DNA of 64,000 nt from CAVTOA01 sp963736285 (GCA_963736285.1 CAVTOA010000003.1:310001-374000), one strand, 5' to 3'; positions 44,291 to 54,936 are shown, numbered from the stretch's first letter. A program made the numbers and translations. Notes: generated from the sequence alone by a model not told the origin.

Positions 44291-46092
44291 TTAGGCCTGT
44301 TCCAAACGTGATAGCTCGTTATCCACAATCACTGGATCGAGCTTCTGGAAAACTGGCGTGGGCGGCCCAAGCGGCTTGCCCGCCTGGATGGGCGTTGAGC
44401 TCCAATGCGCAATGTCGCCTGCGTAGTCTCCGGTGACCGTGGCATACGGCGAGGAGGGATTGCCGTCCTCGAGCACGTCTTCAATACGGGGCGCACTCGA
44501 CCATGCTCCCGCCCCACCTAGCAACTCAAACACCTTCTGCGACGAGTGCGGCAAGAACGGCGTAAGGAGAGTTTTGCAGTCGTCCACTACCTGCAACGCG
44601 ACGTGGAGCACCGTGTCGCGGCGGGCTTCAGACTCTGCGTCGCCCTTGAGTTTCCAGGGCGCATTGTCAGACAAGTACTTGTTCGCCTCAGCAACGACCT
44701 TCATCGCCTCGCCGATCGCGGCCTTCTGCCGGGAGCGCTCCAAAAGCTTACCTACGCGGTCGAAAGCCTGCCGGGAGGAGGCGAGGAGTGCGGCATCCGC
44801 ATCGGATAGACCAGTAGCGGCAGGAATAGCTCCAATATTTTTAGCCGCCATCGAGATCGACCGGTTGACCAAATTCCCCCAGCCAGCAACCAACTCGTCA
44901 TTGTTGCGACGCAAGAACTCAGACCAAGTGAAGTCGGTGTCCTGCGTCTCCGGGCCGGCCACGGCAATGAAGTAGCGCAACGCGTCAGCGTCGTAACGTT
45001 CCAAAAAGTCACGCACATAAATCACGACCGACCGGGAAGAAGAAAACTTCTTGCCTTCCATCGTCAAAAACTCGCTCGAGACCACCTCGGTAGGCAACGA
45101 GAATTCACCTAACGCGCCAGGCTCACCGCCGCGTGCGCCTTGACCGTTATACCCAAGCAGCATCGCCGGCCAAATCTGAGAATGGAAGGTGATGTTGTCT
45201 TTCCCCATGAAGTAATAGGACGCGGCGTCAGGGTTTTCCCACCAGGCGCGCCAGGCATCGGGATTCCCCGAACGCCGAGCCCATTCCACCGAAGCCGAAA
45301 GGTAACCGATCACCGCGTCAAACCAGACGTATAGCCGTTTGGCTCGAACGCCCCTGCCAATCCGGCAACGGAATAGGGACCCCCCATTCCAGATCGCGAG
45401 TGATGGCACGCGGTTGTAAGTCCGCCAACAGGTTCATCGAGAATTTGAGGACGTTAGGACGCCAATCGGTGCGGGTCCGCAGCCAGGAACCCAACGCATC
45501 AGTAAAGGATGGCAGATCTAAAAAGAAGTGCTCGGTCTCGACAAACTTGGGTGTCTCACCGTTGATTTTGGACCGAGGATGGATCAGGTCCGTGGGATCG
45601 AGCTGATTGCCGCAGTTATCGCATTGGTCGCCGCGAGCACCATCATAGCCGCAGATCGGGCATGTGCCCTCGATATAGCGGTCAGGCAGTGTGCGCCCCG
45701 TCGAGGGAGAAATCGCCCCCAGCGTCGTCTTAGGAAAGACGTAACCATTGTTAGAAGAGGCCGCGGAAAATCTCTTGTACCACCGCCGTGTGGTTACGAG
45801 TAGACGTGCGAGTGAACAAGTCGTACGAGAGCCCCAATGCTTGAAGATCCCCCGCAATGACCCGGTTGTAGCGGTCCACCAACTCGCGCGCGGTCACACC
45901 CTCTTTGTCTGCCTGTACCTGAATGGGTGTGCCATGTTCGTCGGTGCCGCTGACCATCAGCACCCCGTTGCCCGCCATCCGCTGGTACCGGCTAAACACA
46001 TCCGAGGGAACACCAAAACCAGAGACGTGACCGATGTGTCGCGGGCCGTTTGCGTACGGCCAGGCAACCGCGGTAAGGATGTGGCGAGTCAT
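44291..46092 (-). CDS. metG: Methionyl-tRNA synthetase (frameshifted)
   Basis: Charges tRNA-Met. Starts at ATG 46092 (MTRHILTAVAWPYANGPRHI, HIGH-type motif PRHIGH). The zinc region CPICGY and CDNCG is seen, then YVWFDAVIGYLSA and the KMSKS-type loop MEGKKFSSSRSVVI. Shifts near 45755 and 45355 split it in three; the joined length is about 600 aa, normal for the short form without a C-terminal dimer domain. The KFSSS form lacks the second Lys of KMSKS or KFSKS. The first gene of the metG-tatD-rsmA-ispE block. Confidence 0.91.
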
Positions 46093-46137
46093 GTCTACGA
46101 GCCTACTGAGCAGCTCCGTGGCGACTCACAGGGCGTC

Positions 46138-47349
46138 TTACGGCGGAGTGAGCTTGCCATCGTCTGCCACGTGCACCGCCGTGGCGGCAAAGTCCTGAGT
46201 GGAGAGTCGGCCCACAATGGAGCGGGCTCGGTTCTGAGAATCCAACGACGGCAAGCCGTCTTCTCCCAGCTGAGTGCCGACAAGCTCGCCCGAGACCCAA
46301 CTACCATCGGGCCGGAGCGATACCGTCAGCACCGCACCGATACCGTCGACGCCGTCGTTGTTCAACGTCTTGTATCCCGCAAAGTTGCCGAGGCTATAGG
46401 CGATAAGCCGGCCTTTGTACCACTCCATGCCACGGAGCACCGACGGCCCATGGCCCAGCACCACATCCGCCCCCGCATCGACAACGGCGTGGGCGAACTT
46501 CTGCACATCGCCACGATTCTCGCCCATGTACGTCTCGGTTCCCGCCTTCACATGGGTATTGCCCGAGCCCTCCGCCCCGCCATGCATGTTGACGACTACC
46601 AGATCAGCCTGGCTCGCCGCCGCCTGTACTAACTGGACAGCCGCAGGAATGTCCGTAATGCTCGCACTCCATGAATACGGACCAAACCCCACTACCGCCA
46701 CTGAAATAAGCTGCGAACCGACATTAACTTGCTGCAACGTCACTTGTTTGGGCATGCCGGTGTAGTCGATTCCCTGTGAGCGCAACGCTTTCTTAGTGTC
46801 GGCGAGGCCCGAATACCCAGCATCAAGTGCATGGTTGTTGGCGAGGCTCAATACCGTAAAACCAGCGGATTTGAGCTGTTTGGCATAGCCGGGCGGCACC
46901 CGGTAGCTGTAGCAACCCTCCCCATGTGACCCCGCGCACTTGGTGTACGAGGTGTTGTCGCTCAGCGCGTCATCGAGATTGCCCGTAACTACCTGGGCTT
47001 TGAGCGCGGGTGTCACCGGACCGAAGAATCCATCAGCGTCTCGAGGAGGCAGGTTGTGAGGCGCACTGCCCATGACGACATCGCCCACACCGGCGATACT
47101 TACCGCCGCATGCTCAGCTGGAGTGCTAGTGCTGGGGCTCGCAGAAGCCCGAGGCCGGGAAGCAGTACTCGGCGGAGCTGAGGGGCGCACGCGAGAATCA
47201 GCGAGGTTGGTACCGCGGGCATTCTTGCCTCCGACGAACCGCCCGTCGGGGATCAGTCTCTCTGCCAACACAACCGAGGTGACCAGCAACAATGCCACTA
47301 ACGCGACCACCCCGATAGCGCCACTACGGTCCTTGGGAGTGTCCATCAC
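46138..47349 (-). CDS. CapA-family (PGA-synthesis type) secreted metallophosphatase-like protein
   Basis: A 403-aa protein, start ATG 47346 or GTG 47349. One N-terminal membrane helix (GVVALVALLLVTSVVLAERL), a Ser/Ala/Pro linker to about residue 80, then the CapA domain: GVGDVVMGS, SLANNHALDAGYSGLADTKK, VVNMHGGAEGSGNTH and GADVVLGHGPSVLRGMEWYK, which carry the metal-binding Asp, Asn and His set. Relatives include CapA/PgsA, needed for poly-gamma-glutamate capsule. No capB or capC is nearby, so a capsule role is unproven. It stands between metG and rsmI. Confidence 0.85.
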   Translation of the reverse strand: MMDTPKDRSGAIGVVALVALLLVTSVVLAERLIPDGRFVGGKNARGTNLADSRVRPSAPPSTASRPRASASPSTSTPAEHAAVSIAGVGDVVMGSAPHNLPPRDADGFFGPVTPALKAQVVTGNLDDALSDNTSYTKCAGSHGEGCYSYRVPPGYAKQLKSAGFTVLSLANNHALDAGYSGLADTKKALRSQGIDYTGMPKQVTLQQVNVGSQLISVAVVGFGPYSWSASITDIPAAVQLVQAAASQADLVVVNMHGGAEGSGNTHVKAGTETYMGENRGDVQKFAHAVVDAGADVVLGHGPSVLRGMEWYKGRLIAYSLGNFAGYKTLNNDGVDGIGAVLTVSLRPDGSWVSGELVGTQLGEDGLPSLDSQNRARSIVGRLSTQDFAATAVHVADDGKLTPP

Positions 47350-47372
47350 AGACGATCATGGCACTACGTCCA

Positions 47373-48278
47373 TCACAGATCTGAAGGGGGTTCAAGGCGG
47401 GCAATACCGAGCGCCAGTGTGGCTCGCTTATGTGTGACGACCGCGTCGTAAACCACTCGCTTAGGCAACTCGAATTCGGCCGCGACCGCCGCGATGCTGT
47501 CCTTGCGCGTCAACCCAGCGTCCTCCCTTATGGACACTTCTTCGGCGATTCGAGCAGGGCTTAGCCGCTCCGGTCTCGGATCCGCGCCAGCCACCACCAG
47601 CGTGATCTCACCCAGAACGTCCCTCTGTGCCGCCCAGGTACCTAGTTCCGCCAGACTTCCCCGCCGCACTTCCTCATGAGTCTTCGTGAGTTCCCGACAC
47701 AAGACAGCCGACCGCTCGGCACCCAGAGCGCGCGACAGAGCCACCAGCGAATCCGCGACGCGACGAGGTGACTCGAAAAACACCAACGTCCGCTTTTCGT
47801 GGACTAGCGAGGCGAAATACCGGTCTCGTTCACCGTGCTTTCGCGGTGGAAACCCTTCAAAACAGAATCGATCGCACGGCAGCCCCGACAGTGTTAGTGC
47901 CGTCGTGACCGCCGAGGGACCCGGCAACACGCTGATCGGAATCTCCGCATCGATCGCGGCACGGACTAGTCGATACCCAGGGTCGGAAACACTCGGCATA
48001 CCGGCATCGGTAACCAAGAGCACCGTGGCACCCTCCCGTGCCGCGGCCAACAACGACGGCGTCCGGGCCTGCTCATTCGCCTCGTAGTACGAGACAACAC
48101 GGCCACGCACCACCACATCGAGCTCGGCCGCGAGCCGACGAAGGCGTCGCGTGTCTTCTGCTGCGACGACCTCAGCCGTCGCGAGCGCCTGCCGTAACCG
48201 GTCTGACGCATCACCCACGTTGCCCAACGGTGTTGCGGCTAAAACTATGCGACCCGCGCCTTTTTCCATGGCATTCAT
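47373..48278 (-). CDS. rsmI: 16S rRNA (cytidine-1402-2'-O)-methyltransferase
   Basis: Methylates the ribose of C1402 in the decoding centre. A 301-aa intact protein of the tetrapyrrole-methylase fold: LAATPLGNVGDASDRLRQAL, EDTRRLRRLAAELDV, LVTDAGMPSVSDPGYRLVRA, PGPSAVTTALTLSGLPCDRF, and the C-terminal helical domain (RKDSIAAVAAEFELPKRVVY). Starts at 48278 or 48269. It diverges from pmt with 35 bp between starts, a conserved actinobacterial arrangement. Confidence 0.96.
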   Translation of the reverse strand: MNAMEKGAGRIVLAATPLGNVGDASDRLRQALATAEVVAAEDTRRLRRLAAELDVVVRGRVVSYYEANEQARTPSLLAAAREGATVLLVTDAGMPSVSDPGYRLVRAAIDAEIPISVLPGPSAVTTALTLSGLPCDRFCFEGFPPRKHGERDRYFASLVHEKRTLVFFESPRRVADSLVALSRALGAERSAVLCRELTKTHEEVRRGSLAELGTWAAQRDVLGEITLVVAGADPRPERLSPARIAEEVSIREDAGLTRKDSIAAVAAEFELPKRVVYDAVVTHKRATLALGIARLEPPSDL

Positions 48279-48313
48279 TCGGTTCTCACCGGGCGCACCC
48301 TAACATTCGGTCC

Positions 48314-49916
48314 GTGACGACCCGTACCATCAGCGACGTGGCAGCTACCCCCGCCCCCGTGGCCGACGTGGTCAACCCGCCGTTATCGTCATCTGTGGCT
48401 GCTTCAGCGGACAAAGAACCGAACTCGGACAACGTAGTCATTGACGAGCGCACTCGCGCCCGCCTAGCTCCATGGCGGCCAGCCGACAGGGTCAGCTCGT
48501 GGATCTGGACAGGCCTGGTGGGCTTGCTAGCCCTCGCACTCAGGTTGACTCATCTTTCTTTTCCACCATACAAAATATTCGACGAAATCTATTACTCCAC
48601 TGATGCTTGGACGCTTTTTCATCATGGCTTCGAGGTGGATACGAAGACCAACGGTCCAGCGTTAGTTGCGCATCCCCCGCTGGGTAAATGGTTTATCGGC
48701 GTCGGGGAATGGTTGTTTGGTTACAACAGTTTTGGTTGGCGCTTTTCCGCTGCTATCGCGGGAAGCATTGCCGTCATTCTGCTGTGTCGGTTGGGGCGTC
48801 GGCTATTTAGATCAACATTACTTGGCTGCGTTGCTGGTGTGCTTCTGAGCCTGGATGGCCTCGAGTTCGTCATGGGTCGGGTGGCGTTGCTCGACATATT
48901 TCTCATGCTGCTCATATTGGCGGCGTTTTATTGTTTGGTCATTGATCGAGATACCCGTAGAGCGCAGATTTTCACCGCGATGGAGTCCGGCGTCTCTATG
49001 GAACGTGGTCTCCCGCACCGAACAAAAAAACAATTTCCGATATGGCGACTGCTGGCCGCAATATTGATTGGACTTGCTACTGGCGTTAAATGGACCGGCG
49101 TTTGGTACATCGCACTATTTATCATTTTGTTTTTCATATGGGAGATCCAGCTCAGGCGATCGGCGGGAGTGAAGCGACCTATTTGGGAAACCATAAGTTG
49201 GGAAACCAACTGGATTTTCATCTTCGGCGTCGTTGCTGTCGCGAGCTATTTGCTCACCTGGACCGGCTGGTTTGCCACCGATGGCGGATATGACCGGCAT
49301 TGGGCTGAGCACAATGGCGGCTCGGTGTGGTATTTGCCTGATGCATTAGTAAGCCTATGGCATTACCAAGTCGGCGTTTATCAATTCCATATCGGGCTCA
49401 ACAAATCCCATCCCTACCAATCATCGCCGTACAGTTGGCTCATTCTGGGGCGGCCAGTGCTCTTTTATTACGAGTCTGGTGGCACGTGCGGCGCGAAAGA
49501 CTGTTCCTCCGCCATCCTCGCATTAGGAACGCCAACACTATGGTGGTCCTTTATTCCAGCGTCCATCGTTGCGCTGTGGCGTTGGGTGTGCCGGCGCGAC
49601 TGGCGAGCGGGGGGAATTTTTCTCGCCGCTGCTGCCGGCATTGTGCCGTGGATGCTCTACCCGCATCGCACCATGTTTTACTTTTACGCCTTGCCATCGA
49701 CGCCGTTTTTGATATTGATGGTGACTCTTGGTGCTGGGCATGGTTTTGGGAAAATCAACCGCCCGTCCCGAGCGCCGCTTGATAGGAATAACCGCGGTAA
49801 TGGGGTACGTGGCGATCATCGCCATCACTTTTGCCTATTTCTATCCAATATTCACTGGCAGCGTTATTCCCCACGACGCATGGTACGACCGAATGTGGTT
49901 CGACAGCTGGATTTAG
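48314..49916 (+). CDS. pmt: Polyprenol-phosphate-mannose protein O-mannosyltransferase (one frameshift)
   Basis: Transfers mannose to secreted proteins at the outer face of the membrane (GT39). From GTG 48314, about 534 aa after repair. After about 65 polar residues comes the GT39 core: PYKIFDEIYYSTDAWTLFHH (catalytic Asp-Glu), VAHPPLGKWFIGVGEWLFGY and some ten membrane helices, with LDGLEFVMGRVALLDIFLM. A one-base shift near 49740, in a GG pair, moves the frame. The true C-terminus reads RRLIGITAVMGYVAIIAITF and then WYDRMWFDSWI, with stop at 49916. The next lipoprotein starts 22 bp later. Confidence 0.9.
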
Positions 49917-49938
49917 CGCAAACGCTCAAGGAGAAGCA

Positions 49939-51468
49939 GTGAAACGACGCCCGCTGGAAAGATGCACCGTTGCTGCCGTAGCACTGGTCATGAGCTTCGC
50001 GATGGTCGGTTGTACGAACAATTCAACCGGGCATTTCGCGAGTGCGAATCATTCTTCTGACACATCCAGCGCGGACCACGCCGGCGCGGATCTAAAAGGA
50101 CGGTTGTCGGCAAACTGTCGCCGGGTAGAAGTGCGAAACGCGGACAACGCGCCACTGCGCTATCCGAACACAGTGAAGCGAAACTGCTCCTGGGCCGCTC
50201 GGGCCGACTACTACACCCAAGCTGGAAATATCGTCGTCACCATGGAGTTGCGGGACAGCGGCGAGTCCGACAGCCCCGGTTACGTCAAACTACGCGCCAT
50301 CGACGCCGACAGCGGGAGCCAACGCTGGGAGTCGGAGAGGATCGCGCTCGGCAAGCCGAACCCGCGAAGCGAGAAACCGTTCAAGCGCCCCGCTTTTCCC
50401 GACAAGCTCACCAACCAGGCGCCTCAGCTTCCACTGCTACACAAGGGCAAGAAAACATACGTCGCATTGCTCACCACCTACGTGCGACCAGCAACGGCTG
50501 TGGATTCGGAAGAATCCTTGAATGAAGCCCGGTTTTATGACGTGTCCGGAAGCGGAGCCGAAAAGCCGGTCACCTATCGAAGCTCCGAATCTGGCTACAC
50601 GTTGTACAGCAACACAAGTGGCAACATCGGCGAACGAGTCATGTATCAAAAAGCCGACGACGACAAGCGCTTTCTCATTGTCGACCCCAGCACAGGCAAG
50701 AGCGAGTCGTTTACTCATGACGCCCAGTACTCCACCACCATCCTGAGGGTCGAGAGCGTCTTGTGCGCCACCGAGTCTGGCGACGTTGCGGTCAGCTACG
50801 GTGACGAATCCGGCAACGGTGGCACGCGATTCGGGCTGTACCACGCAGATGGCAACAAGGCCTGGACCGGAGCCGACCACGCGCCTACCGACGCGGATCC
50901 TGCCTCAAATGAATTCGTCGGAATAATCGGTGACTCCATCATCTCCACCTGGCGGGTCGGCGCGCGGACCGACGATTCAGCGAGCTACCAGCGTCCATAC
51001 CTGCTCGCGGCGAACGATGCCGCCACCGGCAAAGTGACGACCACCAGCGCACCGATCCCTGTTTCGGAAGACATCTCGGGCAGTGTCGCCTCGAAACTGA
51101 TCGACAATCAACTGCTGTACTCCCCAGACGGTCGCTATGCGGTCGCTGGCCCGGTCGTCATCGATGTGGTCGAGCACAAAGAAGTTCCGCAGCTGCCCGG
51201 CGCACTCCATGTCCAAGCCATCAGCACAAATAGCATCGCCTACGGCATCGGCAACGAAGGACGCCGCACCGCGTACAACATCGCCACCCAAAAACTGCTC
51301 TTCGACGAGGGCGACGTGTTCACCCAGGTCCCAGTCATCGTCACCCGCGAGACCGCGCTCTTCGCATTGTCAGGGTATGGAAGTCCTGATCATGGAAATG
51401 CTCCCAGCGGAGACCATGGATTGCTGGTGGCGCATCCTCTTAGCGCATTAGCCCCGGGCATTATTTGA
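49939..51468 (+). CDS. Secreted lipoprotein with predicted beta-propeller, unknown function
   Basis: A 509-aa protein from GTG 49939, preceded by AAGGAGAAG. Signal peptide (RRPLERCTVAAVALVMSFAM) with lipobox MVGC at about residue 26. The mature part is rich in Ser, Thr, Asp and Gly, with repeating patterns such as LRAIDADSGSQRWESERI, FLIVDPSTGKSESFTHDA, YLLAANDAATGKVTTTSAPI and LLYSPDGRYAVAGPVVIDVV, suggesting a PQQ-like or related beta-propeller. It follows pmt by 22 bp and its Ser/Thr-rich linker (HFASANHSSDTSSADHAGAD) would make a plausible O-mannosylation target. That link is inference. It converges on the next gene with 8 bp of overlap. Confidence 0.75.
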   Translation: MKRRPLERCTVAAVALVMSFAMVGCTNNSTGHFASANHSSDTSSADHAGADLKGRLSANCRRVEVRNADNAPLRYPNTVKRNCSWAARADYYTQAGNIVVTMELRDSGESDSPGYVKLRAIDADSGSQRWESERIALGKPNPRSEKPFKRPAFPDKLTNQAPQLPLLHKGKKTYVALLTTYVRPATAVDSEESLNEARFYDVSGSGAEKPVTYRSSESGYTLYSNTSGNIGERVMYQKADDDKRFLIVDPSTGKSESFTHDAQYSTTILRVESVLCATESGDVAVSYGDESGNGGTRFGLYHADGNKAWTGADHAPTDADPASNEFVGIIGDSIISTWRVGARTDDSASYQRPYLLAANDAATGKVTTTSAPIPVSEDISGSVASKLIDNQLLYSPDGRYAVAGPVVIDVVEHKEVPQLPGALHVQAISTNSIAYGIGNEGRRTAYNIATQKLLFDEGDVFTQVPVIVTRETALFALSGYGSPDHGNAPSGDHGLLVAHPLSALAPGII

Positions 51469-51841
51469 CGACGGGTTCCGACGCCGACCGTTGTTCTGGT
51501 AGCGCATGCGCGGCCTCGCTGTTGCGCTGCGCGGCCTCGCTGTTGGCCTCAGCCTTTACCCAACCGGCGACTTTGCGTTCCGCCACAAATGTCATTACTG
51601 GAATAGTGCCGGCCAGTAGTACCAAAACCGTTCGCTTTATCGTCCAGCGACAACGCCGGGCTAGATCAAGCGCGCACAGCAAATAGACGATGTAGAGCAT
51701 GCCGTGAATGGGCCCGATTACCGCGACCGGTGTGTGATTGTGACCGAAAATGTCGAGCGGCATCGCGACAAAAACCAACGCCATCAACCCAACGCCGGTG
51801 ACGTCCGCAATAACCCGGAACCGGGTAGCCGCACCCCGCAT
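51461..51841 (-). CDS. DUF3817 membrane protein
   Basis: A 126-aa protein from ATG 51841 (MRGAATRFRVIADVTGVGLM). Three membrane segments: VTGVGLMALVFVAMPLDIFG, HTPVAVIGPIHGMLYIVYLL and RTVLVLLAGTIPVMTFVAER. The GPIHGMLYIVYLLCALDLAR stretch is the DUF3817 signature. The Glu/Ala-rich tail includes a short repeat, NSEAA twice, from a 21-bp DNA repeat near 51507-51548. Function unknown; it pairs with the following membrane gene as in other actinobacteria. Confidence 0.85.
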   Translation of the reverse strand: MRGAATRFRVIADVTGVGLMALVFVAMPLDIFGHNHTPVAVIGPIHGMLYIVYLLCALDLARRCRWTIKRTVLVLLAGTIPVMTFVAERKVAGWVKAEANSEAAQRNSEAAHALPEQRSASEPVVK

Positions 51842-51907
51842 CGAGAACCTCCTATATAGACAAGTGTGGGACCGGCCGCATTCGCCGAGCCAGCCGCTCA
51901 ACGAGTG

Positions 51908-52315
51908 CTACGACCCCGGGCTGGCATTTAGCGCGGCCAGATATTCGTTGTAGGCGTCCATCGCTGGATCTGGTTCGTCGGCCGCACGCTGGGCGGGTAA
52001 CACTGGATTGCTTACCGGCACGAGACGTACAGCCTCTCCCCCGACTCCGACATGCTGTTCGGCGGGCTGCTGGGACTGTTGCGAGTCGGGGCGGGTCTCT
52101 GGATGCAGCTCGGCATAGACCGTCTTAATCCAAAAGAACACCACAAAGCCGGCGAACATTGGCCATTCCAACGCATACGCAAAGCTCTGAATATTCCCCG
52201 AGAAGCCCCGTTGTAGCTGCCACCAGCCCAGACCGAGAAAAGCGGCGATGAACACCACGCCCAAAATGTGCAGTCCGATCCACCGGGGAGTAACCAGAAA
52301 CGAGTAACGACGCAC
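51908..52315 (-). CDS. Two-helix membrane protein, actinobacterial
   Basis: A 135-aa protein from GTG 52315. RRYSFLVTPRWIGLHILGVV opens the first membrane helix, resembling the start of SURF1-type proteins; GLGWWQLQRG follows, as in SURF1, but the rest is short. The second helix is LEWPMFAGFVVFFWIKTVYA. The last 60 residues are a soluble Pro/Gln/Glu-rich tail. It lies upstream of DUF3817 on the same strand. Function unknown. Confidence 0.75.
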   Translation of the reverse strand: MRRYSFLVTPRWIGLHILGVVFIAAFLGLGWWQLQRGFSGNIQSFAYALEWPMFAGFVVFFWIKTVYAELHPETRPDSQQSQQPAEQHVGVGGEAVRLVPVSNPVLPAQRAADEPDPAMDAYNEYLAALNASPGS

Positions 52316-52513
52316 GTGACTGAGCCTAAACCTCTGTTTTCCCCAGCTACAGCTGGCCCACTTACTCGGGATATGGAAGAAGAGGAAAGAGCGCGGTAAC
52401 CGTGCGGTGACCGACAACTCAGATTGCATGGGTCGTCGGGTGGGGATCATCATCGAGGAAAGTCTGCGAATCTATACACATCCCACCTGTCACACCATCA
52501 CCATGGAGGACCC

Positions 52514-52939
52514 ATGCCCATCCGCAACGCAAGCGCAGTCTGGCAAGGTTCGCTGCAAGAAGGCAGCGGAACCGTTGCACTCGGCAGTGGCGCTTTCGAA
52601 GGCTCCTACTCTTTCTCTTCTCGTTTTGAAGAAGGAAGGGGCACTAACCCTGAAGAGCTCATCGGCGCCGCGCACGCTGGCTGCTATTCGATGGCGCTTT
52701 CCGGTGCTCTGACCAAAGCGGGCCACACACCCACCTCTATTGAGACCACCGCACAAGTCCACCTCACCGCCGAGGATGGCGGGTTCTCCATCAAGCGCAT
52801 TGACCTGCACACCGTCGGAACTGTGCCCGGTCTCAGCGATGAGGAATTTAGCCAGCACGCCGAGAATGCCAAAAAGGGCTGTCCGGTCTCGCGCGCACTG
52901 GGCGCCATAGAGATCACTCTCGACGCCAAGCTCACCTAA
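52514..52939 (+). CDS. osmC: OsmC-family peroxiredoxin
   Basis: Reduces organic hydroperoxides with two Cys. An intact 141-aa protein from ATG 52514 after GGAGGA. Both active cysteines are present: ELIGAAHAGCYSMALSGAL (about Cys 57) and AKKGCPVSRALGAIEITLDA (about Cys 123). The glutamate of GTNPEELIGAAHAGC, which helps catalysis, is also there. The form is OsmC rather than Ohr. A thiol cofactor is needed to recycle it; the BshA-like gene in this window may bear on which. Confidence 0.94.
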   Translation: MPIRNASAVWQGSLQEGSGTVALGSGAFEGSYSFSSRFEEGRGTNPEELIGAAHAGCYSMALSGALTKAGHTPTSIETTAQVHLTAEDGGFSIKRIDLHTVGTVPGLSDEEFSQHAENAKKGCPVSRALGAIEITLDAKLT

Positions 52940-53053
52940 CGCGCGCGGCAGCGAGCACAGCACGATCCCTTGTTTGGCCGGTGGTTTTCTGAAATGCCAC
53001 TCCGGAGAGCCACCGGTCATTCGAATGCACAGTGGGACCAACGTTCAGATTGT

Positions 53054-53071
53054 TTACTTAACGCGAAGTAA
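53054..53071 (+). promoter_or_regulatory. Inverted repeat, probable MarR operator
   Basis: TTACTT-AACGCG-AAGTAA is a perfect 6+6 bp inverted repeat with a 6-bp spacer, ending 13 bp before the exporter start. A MarR gene ends the same operon, and MarR regulators usually bind such palindromes in their own promoter. Confidence 0.5.
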
Positions 53072-53084
53072 CTATTCTGAGGTC

Positions 53085-54936
53085 GTGGCACTCAAAAAAC
53101 CCAGCCGGTTCAACCGCGACCACCCGCATTACAAGTGGGTCGCGCTATCCAACACCACCCTCGGCATGCTGCTCGCCACGATCAATTCATCGATCGTGAT
53201 CATCTCGCTTCCCGCGATTTTCCGAGGCATTCATCTCAACCCGCTCAGCCCAGGAAACGTCAGCTACCTGCTGTGGATGATCATGGGCTTCCTGCTCGTC
53301 TCGGCGGTACTGGTCGTCACACTCGGCCGGTTAGGCGACATGTTCGGTCGAGTCACGATGTACAACCTGGGCTTTGTGGTATTTACCGCCGCATCGGTGG
53401 CGTTGTCGCTCGATCCAGCGGTCGGCGACGCGGGGGCTTGGTGGCTGATCGGCTGGCGTGTCGTCCAAGGCGTCGGCGGAGCGATGATCTTCGCCAACTC
53501 CACTGCCATTCTGACCGATGCTTTTCCCAATAACCAACGCGGCACGGCGCTAGGCATCAACCAGGTCTCGGCAATAGCCGGTTCGTTTATTGGGTTGGTC
53601 CTCGGCGGCGTGCTTGCGGAATGGGATTGGCGCGCCGTGTTTTGGGTCAGTGTGCCACTAGGGGTTTTCGGCACGATCTGGGCATACAAGTCGCTACATG
53701 AGCTGGGGGTCAAACAGAAGGGCAAGCTCGACTGGCCAGGAAACATCACTTTTGCGGCCGGCTTGAGCGCAATACTTGCGGCTATCACCTACGGCATCCA
53801 GCCCTACGAAGGACACCCCACCGGGTGGACAAACCCGTGGGTGCTGACCGGACTCGTTGGCGGGGTCTCGCTACTCATCACGTTCTGTCTCATCGAGCGA
53901 CGGGTAGCCCAACCCATGTTCCACATAGAACTGTTCCGAAACCGCACGTTCTCTGGCGGTAATGCCGCCAGTTTGCTGTCGGCGATTGGCCGTGGCGGCT
54001 TGCAGTTCATGCTGATCATTTGGCTGCAAGGCATCTGGCTGCCCTTACATGGCTTCGACTATGCCTCTACTCCGTTGTGGGCCGGCATTTACATGCTGCC
54101 GCTGACCATTGGTTTTTTGGTCGCCGGGCCAGTCTCTGGCTACCTGTCTGACCGTTTTGGACCCACGCTCTTTGCCGTCGGCGGACTTACTTCTTACCGG
54201 CGCAGCATTCATCGGGCTCGTGGTGCTTCCCGTTGACTTCCCTTACTGGCTATTCGCCGGATTGATCGCGATCAATGGGCTCGGCTCGGGGTTGTTCTCC
54301 TCCCCCAATACCTCTGCGGTGATGGGGGCCGTCCCTGTCAATCAGCGCGGAGCAGCGTCGGGCATGCGGGGAACATTCCTTAACTCTGGCCAGGCGCTCT
54401 CTATCGGAGTCTTCTTTTCTTTAATGATCATCGGCCTCGCCTCTGCCCTGCCGTCCACTTTGAACTCGGGCCTACAGCAACAGGGTGTTCCGTCCAATGT
54501 GGCCCATCACATCAGCGGACTCCCCCCGGTGAGCACGCTGTTCGCCGCGTTCCTGGGCTTTAACCCGATGGCGCAACTACTCGGACCCACTGGGGCTTTG
54601 GACTCGCTACCCGCACACAATGTCTCCACGCTGACCGGCAAACAATTCTTTCCTCATCTCATTTCTGGCCCGTTTCACCATGGCCTGGTCATTGTCTTCG
54701 TTGCCGCGGCGGCCATGATGCTGGTGGCGGCGGCAGCGTCGCTCTTTGGTAACGGCAAAGAGCCCACACCCGTGCTGGCTACGGCTAAAGAGAACGATGG
54801 CCAGTCCGCCGTCAGCACAAAAACGGCCAAAAAGCACAATGGTCCAGTAACGGCGACAAAGCGTGACGAGCAGCAGCCGCAACAGCAACCGAAGCGGGCG
54901 GGACCGGCGGTTCTCGAGGAGGAAACAGCAGCGTGA
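53085..54936 (+). CDS. EmrB/QacA-family MFS drug exporter (one frameshift)
   Basis: A proton-driven exporter with about 14 helices. From GTG 53085. Motif A is LGRLGDMFGRVTMYNLG; motif C-like is GWRVVQGVGGAMIFANSTAI with ALGINQVSAIAGSFIGLVLG; SDRFGPTLFAVGGL follows near residue 360. A one-base shift near 54190 changes the frame to LLTGAAFIGLVVLPVDFPYW, SSPNTSAVMGAVPVNQRGAA and a final helix VIVFVAAAAMMLVAAAASLF. A 60-residue cytosolic tail rich in Lys and Gln ends it. The stop overlaps the MarR start (GTGA). Confidence 0.9.

Noticed and set aside
44319..44327. Replication origin from DnaA-box matches
   Set aside because: Single scattered matches, one inside metG; no dnaA, dnaN or AT-rich unwinding region is present.
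48038..48313. N-terminal extension of the O-mannosyltransferase
   Set aside because: It is antisense to rsmI; the GTG at 48314 gives a normal N-terminus.
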